This document shows, piece after piece, positions 24,152 to 32,966 of a stretch of 43,941 nucleotides of DNA. The stretch is from Rhodocyclaceae bacterium. Lineage in GTDB: Bacteria; Pseudomonadota; Gammaproteobacteria; Burkholderiales; Rhodocyclaceae. Numbering within the stretch: the first letter of the stretch is position 1; each line of letters opens with the position of its first letter. The position numbers were made by a program, and so were the translations under genes. The notes below the pieces were generated by a model, which saw only the letters and a program-made list of their open reading frames with translations, searched no databases and was not told where the DNA came from. The stretch lies in the NCBI GenBank assembly GCA_019750575.1, contig JAIEOJ010000259.1, positions 1 through 43,941 on the forward strand. The letters are read 5' to 3'.

Positions 24152-24162
24152 CGCTGCTGGCC

Positions 24163-25005
<843 letters not shown>

Positions 25006-25041
25006 GGCGAGTCCTCGGGCTGGGTGATGCTCAAGTCTTGT

Positions 25042-25470
25042 TTATAGCTTCATCCGCACGCATTCGACATAGGCGGCGCTGTCCGGCGGCAGGCCTTCGC
25101 GCTGGGCCTTCCACATGACTTCACCGAGGCAGTCGAGTACGTCGTGAAAGGCGTCGTGCTGGTTGCCGTGCTTGTCGCAGAGCTTGGTGAAGGCGTCGCG
25201 CAGGCCCGGCGGCTGGTCGATCTGCAACTGTTCGTAGATCGCCAGATGCATGGACAGGTGCAGGAAGGGATTGGTTTCTCCGTCAGCCGGCGTCCATTCG
25301 CGCGTCAGTGCGTCCGGGGCCTCGAGCAGGGCGTGGTATTCCGGGTGCCATTTGACGAAGGTCGAGGCCTGCATTTCCAGCGGTGTCTGCGGAACGCCTT
25401 CGCGCTCCTTCTTCCATGCGTCGATGAAGAAGGCGCGAACCTGGTCGCGGGTGGGATTGAATAGGCTCAT
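25042..25470 (-). CDS. DUF1841 family protein
   Basis: 142 residues from ATG 25470. The start MSLFNPTRDQVRAFFIDAWK and FVKWHPEYHALLE, then LHLSMHLAIYEQLQIDQPPG are typical of this uncharacterised, mostly beta/gammaproteobacterial family. The repeated histidines (HLSMHLAIYEQ, KHGNQHDAFHDVLDCLGEVMW) could bind a metal, but no activity is known. No signal peptide. The end of the repeat element at 25474-25564 supplies the GGTGA that serves as its ribosome-binding site, six bases before the ATG. An upstream GTG at 25482 lies inside the repeat and is unlikely. Confidence 0.8.
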   Translation of the reverse strand: MSLFNPTRDQVRAFFIDAWKKEREGVPQTPLEMQASTFVKWHPEYHALLEAPDALTREWTPADGETNPFLHLSMHLAIYEQLQIDQPPGLRDAFTKLCDKHGNQHDAFHDVLDCLGEVMWKAQREGLPPDSAAYVECVRMKL

Positions 25471-25473
25471 AAG

Positions 25474-25564
25474 TTTCACCACAGAGACACAGAGGCATAG
25501 AGAAAGACAAACATGAGCCTTTCTCTGCCGGTTTTTCTCTGTGTCTCTGTGCCTCTGTGGTTCA
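25474..25564 (-). repeat. CACAGAGR inverted-repeat element, copy A
   Basis: Arms at 25474-25505 and 25532-25564, each about three tandem octamers CACAGAGR, are inverted around a 26-base centre. In the leftward direction the element begins TGAACC, whose TGA is the nth stop codon (25562-25564), and ends GGTGAAA just before the DUF1841 ATG. Copies B and C have the same orientation and placement. Confidence 0.9.
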
Positions 25565-26194
25565 TAGGTTTTTGTCTTTAAACTCGCACAGGTCGTTGAT
25601 CACGCAGCGAAAGCATTCCGGCGTGCGCGCCTTGCAGACATAGCGGCCGTGCAGGATCATCAGGTGGTGGGCATCAATGATGAAATCTTTCGGCACCACT
25701 TTCACCAGCTTGTCTTCGACCGCACGGACATCCTTACCGGGCGCGATTTTCGTCCGGTTGGCAAAGCGGAAGATATGGGTGTCTACCGCAATCGTCGGTT
25801 CGCCGAAGATGGTGTTGAGAATGACGTTCGCCGTCTTGCGGCCGACGCCGGGCAGCGCCTCGAGGGCTTCCCTGTCGTTGGGCACTTCGCTGTTGTGATG
25901 CTCGATCAGCAACTCGGACAAGGCCAGCACATTCTTCGCCTTGGTGCGAAACAAACCGATGGTCTTGACCGCCTCGGTAATGCCGTCCAGCCCGAGCTTG
26001 ACCATCTTCTCCGGCGTCGGCGCCTTCTTGAACAGCGGCCGCGTTGCGATATTCACGCCCTTGTCCGTTGCCTGCGCCGAGAGGACGACGGCGACCAGCA
26101 GCTGGTAGGGTGTTTCATACTCCAGCTCGGTTTCCGGCTTGGGGATGGATTTGGCGAGACGCTTGAATATCTCGTGACGGATTTCTGCGTTCAT
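25562..26194 (-). CDS. nth: Endonuclease III
   Basis: 210 residues, almost the length of E. coli Nth. The helix-hairpin-helix LPGVGRKTANV carries the catalytic lysine K120, and D138 follows in VDTHIFR. The [4Fe-4S] cysteines are C187, C194, C197 and C203. All these numbers equal those of the E. coli enzyme. It removes oxidised pyrimidines from DNA and nicks the abasic site. Its stop codon is contributed by the repeat element copy A. It lies eight bases after rnfB, echoing the rnf-nth gene order of enterobacteria. Confidence 0.97.
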   Translation of the reverse strand: MNAEIRHEIFKRLAKSIPKPETELEYETPYQLLVAVVLSAQATDKGVNIATRPLFKKAPTPEKMVKLGLDGITEAVKTIGLFRTKAKNVLALSELLIEHHNSEVPNDREALEALPGVGRKTANVILNTIFGEPTIAVDTHIFRFANRTKIAPGKDVRAVEDKLVKVVPKDFIIDAHHLMILHGRYVCKARTPECFRCVINDLCEFKDKNL

Positions 26195-26202
26195 CGGGTG
26201 GC

Positions 26203-27003
26203 TCAGGCGTTTTCGTTCTTCTTGCGGCGCGCTTCAATGGCCTCGATTTCCGCCCGGGTGGCGTCGCTGAGATTGTCGGTGTTCTGCGGCTTGCTGGCCT
26301 CGCGTTGCTGGCGTGCGCGCTCCATGGCTGCGGCAATCAGTGCGCGCTTGGCGTCCAGCGGCATGAGCGCAGCAGGCGCGTCGGACGAAGGCGGGGCAGC
26401 GGCTACGTCGGCGTCAGCCGGTTTGGCTGCGTCGCCTGCGCGACTGCGCCTGTTTTCCCGTTCGTGCTTGTCCCTGTCCAGACGGTAGAGATGGATTTCG
26501 TGCTGTTCGCGCCACTGGGCGTTGCGGTCGCGCGCCAGCTCTTCGGCGGGAAGCGCTTGCATGCTGATGCAATCGACAGGGCAGGGTGCGACGCAGAGAT
26601 CGCAGCCGGAACAGAGGTCGGCGACGATGGTGTGCATCAGCTTGGCTGCGCCAACGATGGCATCGACCGGGCAGGCCTGGATGCAGAGCGTGCAGCCGAT
26701 GCAGACGGGTTCGTCGATGACCGCCACCATGCGCGGCTGCTCGACCCCGTGGACAGGATTCAGCGGCTTGTAGGGCTTGTCGAGGAGCTCTGCCAGCAGG
26801 TGAATGCCGTGGTCGCCGCCGGGCGGGCACTGGTTGATATCGGCCTCGCCGCGCGCAATGGCCTCGGCATAGGGGCGACAGCCGTCGTAGCCGCATTTCG
26901 TGCATTGCGTTTGCGGCAGGACTGCGTCGATTTTTTCGATCAGCCGTTCTGCCTCGGTCCGAGGCGCCGGATGAAGGCGAAAAACGGGGTAAGTACTGCT
27001 CAT
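26203..27003 (-). CDS. rnfB: RnfB-like ferredoxin (soluble form)
   Basis: 266 residues from ATG 27003. [10 protein letters not shown]...CP cluster (C34, C37, C42, C59) is the RnfB [4Fe-4S] domain. Two ferredoxin motifs follow: [12 protein letters not shown] (101-112) and [12 protein letters not shown] (131-142). The N-terminal membrane helix of classical RnfB is absent; the protein starts about 30 residues before the first cysteines. The last 90 residues are charged, alanine-rich and probably disordered. No rnfA, C, D, G or E is nearby, so it probably works as a free electron carrier, perhaps feeding another reductase. Confidence 0.85.
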   Translation of the reverse strand: MSSTYPVFRLHPAPRTEAERLIEKIDAVLPQTQCTKCGYDGCRPYAEAIARGEADINQCPPGGDHGIHLLAELLDKPYKPLNPVHGVEQPRMVAVIDEPVCIGCTLCIQACPVDAIVGAAKLMHTIVADLCSGCDLCVAPCPVDCISMQALPAEELARDRNAQWREQHEIHLYRLDRDKHERENRRSRAGDAAKPADADVAAAPPSSDAPAALMPLDAKRALIAAAMERARQQREASKPQNTDNLSDATRAEIEAIEARRKKNENA

Positions 27004-27066
27004 CAGGGTAGCGCTCTTGATTGGCGAATGCCGCAATTTTCCGCCAAATCGGGATGCGGCGGGCGT

Positions 27067-27564
27067 TTATCTGCCGCGCAGGACGCTGGCGAAGGCGATC
27101 AGCGACAGCAGCAGCAGGCCGCTGAAGGCCAGCAGCGACCAGTCGGCGATGGCGAGGCCCAGAAACTTCCAGCCGGCTTCCGAACACAGGCCGGTGGCCT
27201 CGAAGAGCAGGGGGACCTTCTCGCCGGCCCAATAGACGAACTCTTCCCACCAGGGCGCATTGGCGGTGCAGCTGATATCGGTGGCAAAGCGCTGCAACCA
27301 GACCTGGTAGCCGGCGATAAAGGCGCCGAGCCCTGCCAGCCCGCTATTGCCGAGCGCGACCAGTCCCTGCGAAAGGCGGCAGCGCGACAGGCAAAGACCG
27401 ACCAAGGCGGATGCTGCCAGTGCCAGATACACCATGCGCTGCAAAATGCACAGCGGGCAGGCCGCCAGATTGAGTGTCTTGGCCAGGTACAAGCCACCGC
27501 CCACCAGACCGGCACCGGTCAGGAAAGTGAGGGCAAAGATGCGTGTGGGCGTGAGCAGTTTCAT
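27067..27564 (-). CDS. dsbB: Disulfide bond formation protein B
   Basis: 165 residues from ATG 27564 (an ATG at 27573 is equally in frame). It has four predicted membrane helices. The first periplasmic cysteine pair is CPLC (C36, C39) and the second lies in ISCTAN and GLCSEAGW (about 97 and 125). DsbB reoxidises DsbA and passes electrons to quinone in the inner membrane. No dsbA is in the window. It is separated from cysN by about 120 bases with two hairpins, so it is probably transcribed alone or with rnfB and nth. Confidence 0.93.
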   Translation of the reverse strand: MKLLTPTRIFALTFLTGAGLVGGGLYLAKTLNLAACPLCILQRMVYLALAASALVGLCLSRCRLSQGLVALGNSGLAGLGAFIAGYQVWLQRFATDISCTANAPWWEEFVYWAGEKVPLLFEATGLCSEAGWKFLGLAIADWSLLAFSGLLLLSLIAFASVLRGR

Positions 27565-27630
27565 GCCAACCATTCTATGCGGCTTGTGATCCGAACGTTT
27601 TCAGAAAGCGTAACAGCTCGGTGGAGGTTG

Positions 27631-27652
27631 CCCCGCCCCATGTGGGGCGGGG
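27631..27652. repeat. GC-rich hairpin between cysN and dsbB
   Basis: CCCCGCCCCA (27631-27640) and TGGGGCGGGG (27643-27652) form a very stable 10-bp stem with a minimal loop. No U-run follows on either strand. It may stop or pause transcription from cysN. Confidence 0.6.
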
Positions 27653-27677
27653 TATGGGGTGGGGAGAGCTGAGCTGC

Positions 27678-27712
27678 GATTTTGCAGGCCAGCTTAGCTG
27701 GCCTGCAAAATC
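27678..27712 (-). promoter_or_regulatory. 16-bp perfect hairpin whose loop is the cysN stop codon
   Basis: GATTTTGCAGGCCAGC (27678-27693) and its exact reverse complement (27697-27712) flank TTA, which on the leftward strand is the TAA stop of cysN. The final codons (Ile-Leu-Gln-Ala-Ser) form one arm. No U-run follows. It probably protects the 3' end of the operon mRNA or affects termination. Confidence 0.85.
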
Positions 27713-28974
27713 ATGCCCGCACCCACCGTATTATTGGTGGCCTCATCAATCACGATGAAGGCGCCGGTGGCACGGTTTTCGGTATAGGGATCGATGGCCA
27801 GCGGCTGGGCCAGCTTGATCGTTACCTTGGCGATATCGTTCACGGCCAGTTTGTCGGCGCCCTGCTTTTCCAGCGTGTTGATGTCGAGGCGGTATTCGAT
27901 GCCGGACAGAATGGCCTTGGATTCGCGGGTGGTGTGGCGCACCACATACTTGCGTGCACGGTCCAGCGGCGTTTCCGACAGCCAGCACAGCATCGCATCG
28001 ATCTGCTTGGTGACAGCGGGGGCTTCGTCGGTTTTAACAATCATGTCGCCACGAGAAATATCGATCTCGTTTTCAAGCAGGATGGTCACGGACTGGTCGG
28101 CATGAGCTTCCGGCAGGGACTGGCCGTAGATCTGGATGTCCGCAACCTTGCTGGTGGCGCCCGATGGCAGCACGGTAATCGCGTCACCCTTGGCGATGAC
28201 GCCGGAGGAGACGCGGCCCATGAAGCCGCGATAGTCGTGCAGTTCCGGATTGGCCGAATCGTGCGGACGGCACACGAACTGCACCGGGAAGCGGAAGCGT
28301 TCGTCGCGATCCGCATGCGCGCACGGGGCTTCTTCCAGGATTTCCAGCAGCGTCGGACCGTCGTACCAGTCCAGCTTCTCGCCACGGTCCACGATCATGT
28401 CGCCATTGAGCGCCGACATGGGGATGAAGCGCACATCCTTGAGACCGATCTGCTGGGCGAAGGCGAGGTAGTCGGCCTTGATCTTCTCGAAGGTGGCCTG
28501 GTCGTAGTCGACCAGGTCCATCTTGTTGATGGCGACCAGCAGATGCGGTATGCCGACCAGATTGGCGAGGTAGGAGTGGCGGCGCGTCTGGGTCAGCATG
28601 CCCTTGCGCGCATCGATGAGGATGATGGCCAGATTTGCGGTCGAGGCGGCGGTCACCATATTGCGGGTGTACTGCTCGTGGCCCGGCGCGTCGGCGATGA
28701 TGTACTTGCGCGTGCCGGTGCTGTAGTAGCGGTAGGCGACGTCGATGGTGATGCCCTGTTCGCGCTCGGCTTGCAGGCCGTCGGTGAGCAGCGACAGGTC
28801 CACGGCTTCCATGCCGCGCTTCTTCGAGGTGCGCTCGATGGCGTTGAGCGTATCGACCAGAATCGTTTTGGTGTCGAACAGCAGGCGGCCGATCAGCGTG
28901 CTCTTGCCGTCATCGACGCTACCGCAGGTGAGGAAGCGCAGTACGCCGTGATCTTGAATTTCGTTGGCACCCAT
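27694..28974 (-). CDS. cysN: Sulfate adenylyltransferase subunit 1 (GTPase)
   Basis: 426 residues. GTPase motifs G1 GSVDDGKS (18-25), G3 DAPGHE (95-100) and G4 NKMD (150-153) are complete. Elongation-factor-like beta domains follow. With CysD it makes adenosine-5'-phosphosulfate from ATP and sulfate, driven by GTP hydrolysis. There is no C-terminal APS kinase (CysC) fusion; the length is that of the single-function form, which fits with an APS-type reductase in the operon. The start overlaps the cysD stop as TAATG. Last gene of the operon. Confidence 0.96.
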   Translation of the reverse strand: MGANEIQDHGVLRFLTCGSVDDGKSTLIGRLLFDTKTILVDTLNAIERTSKKRGMEAVDLSLLTDGLQAEREQGITIDVAYRYYSTGTRKYIIADAPGHEQYTRNMVTAASTANLAIILIDARKGMLTQTRRHSYLANLVGIPHLLVAINKMDLVDYDQATFEKIKADYLAFAQQIGLKDVRFIPMSALNGDMIVDRGEKLDWYDGPTLLEILEEAPCAHADRDERFRFPVQFVCRPHDSANPELHDYRGFMGRVSSGVIAKGDAITVLPSGATSKVADIQIYGQSLPEAHADQSVTILLENEIDISRGDMIVKTDEAPAVTKQIDAMLCWLSETPLDRARKYVVRHTTRESKAILSGIEYRLDINTLEKQGADKLAVNDIAKVTIKLAQPLAIDPYTENRATGAFIVIDEATNNTVGAGMILQAS

Positions 28975-29885
28975 TAGAAATACCCTTCCTTCTTGCGTTG
29001 TTCCATTGAGGCTTCCGAGGTCTGGTCGTCAAGACGCGTCTGGCCGCGTTCGGTCACGGTGGTGGCCGCGGTTTCTTCAATGATCTGGCGAATGCTGCTG
29101 GCATCGGATTCGACCGGCGCCGTGCAGGTGATGTCGCCGACGGTGCGGAAACGCACGACCATGGTTTCGGCCACGTCGCCGTCCTTGAGCGGGGTCACCT
29201 CGGTGACCGGTTGCAGCAGGCCGTTCTTCCTGACGATCTGGCGCTGGTGCGCAAAGTAGATCGACGGCAGCTCCAGACCTTCGCGCTCGATGTATTGCCA
29301 CACGTCGAGCTCGGTCCAGTTCGAGATCGGGAAGGCGCGGATGTTTTCGCCCTTGAAGGCGCGTGCGTTGTACAGGTCCCAGAGTTCCGGCCGCTGGTTC
29401 TTCGGGTCCCACTGACCGAATTCGTCGCGGAAGGAGAAGATGCGTTCCTTGGCGCGGGCCTTTTCTTCATCGCGACGGGCGCCGCCGATACAGGCGTCGA
29501 ATTCGAATTCGGCAATGGTTTCGAGCAGGGTCACCGACTGATGCTTGTTGCGCGGCTCCAGCGGCGACTTAAGCACCACGGTACCGCGCTTCATGGAGTC
29601 TTCGACCGAGCGCACGATCAAGCGCTCGCCGAGTTCGGCGGCACGCTTGTCGCGGAAGTCGGTGACTTCCTTGTAGTTGTGGCCGGTGTCGATATGCACC
29701 AGCGGGAAGGGGAACTTGCCCGGACGGAAGGCCTTTTCGGCGAGACGCAGCAGGCAGATCGAATCCTTGCCACCCGAGAAGAGCAGGGCCGGGTTTGCGC
29801 ACTGGCCTGCGACTTCGCGCATGATGTGGATGGCTTCGGCTTCGAGCCAGTCGAGATGGGAAAGCGTTTTGCTCATAGTCTTCAT
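28974..29885 (-). CDS. cysD: Sulfate adenylyltransferase subunit 2
   Basis: 303 residues from ATG 29885; ATG 29876 (MSKTLSHLDWLEAE) is equally likely and would give 300. The PP-loop SGGKDS is at about 37-42, with LEAEAIHIMREV, PFPLVHIDTGHNYKE and IGGARRDEEKARAKE following as usual. It is the catalytic ATP-pyrophosphatase half of ATP sulfurylase. Translationally coupled with cysN. The repeat element copy B separates it from cysH upstream, leaving only about ten bases between element and start codon. Confidence 0.96.
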   Translation of the reverse strand: MKTMSKTLSHLDWLEAEAIHIMREVAGQCANPALLFSGGKDSICLLRLAEKAFRPGKFPFPLVHIDTGHNYKEVTDFRDKRAAELGERLIVRSVEDSMKRGTVVLKSPLEPRNKHQSVTLLETIAEFEFDACIGGARRDEEKARAKERIFSFRDEFGQWDPKNQRPELWDLYNARAFKGENIRAFPISNWTELDVWQYIEREGLELPSIYFAHQRQIVRKNGLLQPVTEVTPLKDGDVAETMVVRFRTVGDITCTAPVESDASSIRQIIEETAATTVTERGQTRLDDQTSEASMEQRKKEGYF

Positions 29886-29896
29886 TTTCAAGAATC

Positions 29897-29978
29897 TTCA
29901 CCACAGAGGCACAGAGACACAGAGGAAGGCAAAGCGAAAACTCGGGTTTTCTCCGTGCCTCTGTGTCTCTGTGGTTCA
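29897..29978 (-). repeat. CACAGAGR inverted-repeat element, copy B
   Basis: Arms at 29897-29927 and 29947-29978 around a 19-base centre. In the leftward direction the terminal TGA (29976-29978) is the cysH stop codon, and the other end, GGTGAA, lies just upstream of cysD. It therefore sits inside a co-transcribed operon and would form a long mRNA hairpin. Confidence 0.9.
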
Positions 29979-30692
29979 AGCTTTTTTAAGGTGCAGGCCG
30001 CACTCTTTCAGTTCGGGCGATTCCCACCACCAGCGGCCCGAACGTATGTCCTCGCCCGGTGTCACCGAGCGGGTACATGGCGCACAGCCGATGCTGGGGT
30101 AGAACTTGTCGTGCAGCGCGTTGTACGGCACGTCGTACTGGGCGATATAGGCCCACACATCCTTCTCGCTCCAGTCGGCGAGCGGGTTGAACTTCTCCAG
30201 GCCGTTGGCACTGTCCTTCTCGTGCAGCGGCAGGCCAGTACGCGTTGCCGCCTGTTCTGCGCGCAGGCCGGTCACCCAGGCCTTCTTGCCGGCCAGGGCA
30301 CGGCCCAGCGGCTCGACCTTGCGCACGTAGCAGCAGCCCTTGCGCAGGTCGACGGACTCGTAGAAGGCATTGATACCCTTGGTCCGCACATATTCCTCGA
30401 CCAGATCATGCCTGGGGTAGAAAACCTTGAGCGTGGTGCCGTAGCGTTTTTCCACGGCGGCCAGCAGGTCGTAGGTTTCGATGGGCAGGCGGCCGGTGTC
30501 GAGCAGAAAAATCTCGAGCGCGATCTTCTCGCGCAGGATCATGTCCGTCAGCACCATGTCCTCGGCCCCCAGGCTGTTGGCGAAGGTGGCGGGCGCGTAA
30601 TCGCCGGCCACCTGGCGCAGCAGGGCGAGCGCCGCCTCGACCTTTTCAGGCGGCAGTGAATGATCCCTGGCTTTGAGTCTTGCGTCCGGCAT
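29976..30692 (-). CDS. cysH: Assimilatory adenylyl-sulfate reductase (4Fe-4S type)
   Basis: 238 residues from ATG 30692. The paired cysteines C120-C121 (KGCCYVRK) and C203/C206 (IGCAPCTR) bind a [4Fe-4S] cluster, which marks APS rather than PAPS reductases. The catalytic cysteine is C231 in ELKECGLH. It reduces APS to sulfite with thioredoxin. This matches the absence of an APS kinase in the operon. Its TGA stop is the end of repeat element copy B. It is seven bases after the DUF934 gene. Confidence 0.94.
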   Translation of the reverse strand: MPDARLKARDHSLPPEKVEAALALLRQVAGDYAPATFANSLGAEDMVLTDMILREKIALEIFLLDTGRLPIETYDLLAAVEKRYGTTLKVFYPRHDLVEEYVRTKGINAFYESVDLRKGCCYVRKVEPLGRALAGKKAWVTGLRAEQAATRTGLPLHEKDSANGLEKFNPLADWSEKDVWAYIAQYDVPYNALHDKFYPSIGCAPCTRSVTPGEDIRSGRWWWESPELKECGLHLKKA

Positions 30693-30699
30693 GGCTTGC

Positions 30700-31212
30700 T
30701 CAGGCGGCGCGGCCGCGGCGACGGAACAGGGGCAGCGGTTCATCCACTGCAGCCTGATAGGTTTCGGAGAAGTCGTTGAGCGCCTTGAGTGCGTCCTCGA
30801 TGTCCTTGCCTTCACGAATCGCATACGCATCGAAGCCGACGCGGTTCAGGTAGAAGAGCTGATCCCTCAGTACCTCGCCGATGGCGCGCAACTCGCCGCG
30901 CCAGCCGAAGCGGGTGCGCAGCAGGGCAGCGGTGGAGTAGCCGCGACCGTCGGCGAACTGCGGGAAGTCGATGGCGACGAGCTGCAGATTGGCGAGATCG
31001 GTGGCGATGTCCTGGGCCAGCTCGTCCGGCGCTAGCCACACGCCGCGTTGCGGCCGGGCCAGCAGTTCGGCCTTGCGTGCCTGCCATACGGCCAGCGGAA
31101 CAATCAGATTGCCGGCCGGCAGTGCCACGCTCTCGGCGCTCTCGCCTTCAGCGAGGCGAAGCAGCGTCCAGCCATCGTCGATGATGCTGCTGTGCTTGAT
31201 AATCTTAGCCAT
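30700..31212 (-). CDS. DUF934 family protein of sulfur assimilation
   Basis: 170 residues from ATG 31212. The segment LANLQLVAIDFPQFADGRGY, then STAALLRTRFGWRGELRAIG and DQLFYLNRVGFDAY is the conserved core of DUF934. The family is regularly found directly after ferredoxin-type sulfite reductase genes, and an accessory or electron-transfer role for that enzyme is usually supposed; no activity is proven to my knowledge. It overlaps the cysI 3' end by eight bases. No cysteines suitable for a metal centre are visible. Confidence 0.85.
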   Translation of the reverse strand: MAKIIKHSSIIDDGWTLLRLAEGESAESVALPAGNLIVPLAVWQARKAELLARPQRGVWLAPDELAQDIATDLANLQLVAIDFPQFADGRGYSTAALLRTRFGWRGELRAIGEVLRDQLFYLNRVGFDAYAIREGKDIEDALKALNDFSETYQAAVDEPLPLFRRRGRAA

Positions 31213-32896
31213 TGGCAACAGCCCTTTCCTTGCCGGCATTCTTGTTGGCATACACCCGCTCCTTGAAGGGGCCGATGCCGAGACGATGCACGGTATCCAC
31301 GAAGCGCTCGTCCTCGCTTTCACGGTTGTCGATATAGGTTTCAATCAGCGTGCTGATCACGTCCGGAATCTCGGCGGCGGCAAACGAGGGGCCGATCACG
31401 TCGCCGAGATGGGCGTTGTAGCCCTGGCGACCGCCGATCGAGACCTGGTACCACTCGGCACCGTTCTTGTCGACGCCGAGGATGCCGATGTTGCCGACGT
31501 GATGGTGTCCGCAGGCATTCATGCAGCCGGAGATATTGAGGTCGAGCTCGCCGATGTCATGCAGGTAGTCGAGATCGTCGAAGCGTTCCTGGATCGCGGT
31601 GGCGATCGGAATCGACTTGGCGTTGGCCAGCGAGCAGAAATCGCCGCCCGGGCAGCAGATGATGTCCTGCAGCAGGCCGACGGTGGGCGAGGCGAGGCTG
31701 TGGGCGCGGGCTTCCAGCCACAGCTCATGCAGGCGCGACTTCTCGACGTCGGCCAGGATGATGTTCTGTTCGTGCGAGGTACGCAGTTCGCCGAAGCTGT
31801 ACTTGTCGGCCAGATCGGCGACGAAGTTCATCTGCGCGCTGGTGATGTCGCCCGGCGCGGTTTTGGGGTCCTTCAGCGACAGCGTCACGGCGGCGTAGCC
31901 CGGCTTCTTGTGGCCATGCACGTTGCGTTCGAGCCAGCGCGTGAAGGCCTTGTCGTTCTTCTCGACCGCCAGCGCTTCCAGCGACAGGTCATCCAGCTGT
32001 TTCCAGGCCGGATCGGTGAAGTGCTGCTGGATGCGTTCGACTTCGGCTTCGGTCAGGGTGGCGGCGCCATCCTTGACGTAGGCCCATTCGTTCTCGACCT
32101 GGCGGCGGAATTCCTCGATGCCCAGCGCCTTGACCAGGATTTTGATACGCGCCTTGTACTTGTTGTCGCGGCGGCCGTGCAGGTTGTACACGCGCAGGAT
32201 GCATTCGAGATAGGTAATCAGGTGCTGCCAGGGCAGGAAGTCCTTGATCACCACGCCGACAATGGGCGTGCGGCCGAGGCCGCCGCCGACGATGACGCGA
32301 AAACCGATATTGCCGTCGCCATCCTTGAGCACGTCGAGGCCGATGTCATGCACGCGGGTGGCGGCACGGTCGGTGTCGGCCGCGTTCACGGCGATCTTGA
32401 ACTTGCGCGGCAGGTAGGCGAACTCCGGGTGGAAGGTCGACCACTGGCGCAGGATCTCGCACCAGGGGCGCGGATCGGTGAGTTCGTCGGGCGAGACGCC
32501 GGCGAACTGGTCACTGGTCACGTTGCGGATGCAGTTGCCCGAAGTCTGGATCGCGTGCATCTCGACCTTGGCCAGCTCGGCCAGGATTTCCGGCACGTCC
32601 TCGAGCTTGGGCCAGTTCAGCTGCAGGTTCTGGCGTGTGCTGATGTGGCCGTAGCCGCGGTCGTACTTCGCGGCGATGTCGGAGAGTGCGCGCAGCTGCC
32701 GGGAAGAGAGCAGGCCGTAGGGAATGGCGATGCGCAGCATCGGCGCATAGCGCTGGATGTAGAGGCCGTTCTGCAGGCGCAGCGGACGATATTCGTCCTC
32801 GGACAGGGTGCCGGCCAGATAGCGATGGGTCTGATCGCGGAACTGCTTCACGCGGTCGTCGACAATGGCCTGGTCGTAATGGTCGTAGCGGTACAT
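31205..32896 (-). CDS. cysI: Sulfite reductase, hemoprotein (siroheme/4Fe-4S)
   Basis: 563 residues. The siroheme-[4Fe-4S] ligands are seen as C415-x5-C421 (CCPGGDFC) and C458-x3-C462 (SGCMNAC). The duplicated parachute folds (HISTRQNLQLNW and SGNCIRNVTSD; FGELRTSHEQNIIL and NISGCMNACGHHHVG) are intact. It reduces sulfite to sulfide with six electrons. No cysJ flavoprotein is nearby, so the donor is probably ferredoxin. First or second gene of the operon; AAGG precedes ATG 32896. Assimilatory nitrite reductases are close relatives, but the context decides for sulfite. Confidence 0.92.
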   Translation of the reverse strand: MYRYDHYDQAIVDDRVKQFRDQTHRYLAGTLSEDEYRPLRLQNGLYIQRYAPMLRIAIPYGLLSSRQLRALSDIAAKYDRGYGHISTRQNLQLNWPKLEDVPEILAELAKVEMHAIQTSGNCIRNVTSDQFAGVSPDELTDPRPWCEILRQWSTFHPEFAYLPRKFKIAVNAADTDRAATRVHDIGLDVLKDGDGNIGFRVIVGGGLGRTPIVGVVIKDFLPWQHLITYLECILRVYNLHGRRDNKYKARIKILVKALGIEEFRRQVENEWAYVKDGAATLTEAEVERIQQHFTDPAWKQLDDLSLEALAVEKNDKAFTRWLERNVHGHKKPGYAAVTLSLKDPKTAPGDITSAQMNFVADLADKYSFGELRTSHEQNIILADVEKSRLHELWLEARAHSLASPTVGLLQDIICCPGGDFCSLANAKSIPIATAIQERFDDLDYLHDIGELDLNISGCMNACGHHHVGNIGILGVDKNGAEWYQVSIGGRQGYNAHLGDVIGPSFAAAEIPDVISTLIETYIDNRESEDERFVDTVHRLGIGPFKERVYANKNAGKERAVANG

Positions 32897-32966
32897 AGAA
32901 GAGCCTTAGGGGTGTTCTCTATCTGTTCTGTTTAGTCGCGGAAGCAAAACAAGGTTTTCGGTCTTC

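Noticed and set aside
25474-25564. Insertion sequence ends at the CACAGAGR element
   Set aside because: There is no transposase gene between the arms; the centre is only 16-26 bases. It could at most be a mobilised non-autonomous element.
31205-32896. Assimilatory nitrite reductase
   Set aside because: The same fold, but the gene is embedded with cysH, cysD, cysN and DUF934, which points to sulfite.
30971-32935. A 654-codon rightward open frame opposite cysI
   Set aside because: Antisense shadow of a well-conserved sulfite reductase gene; no ribosome-binding site and no domain.
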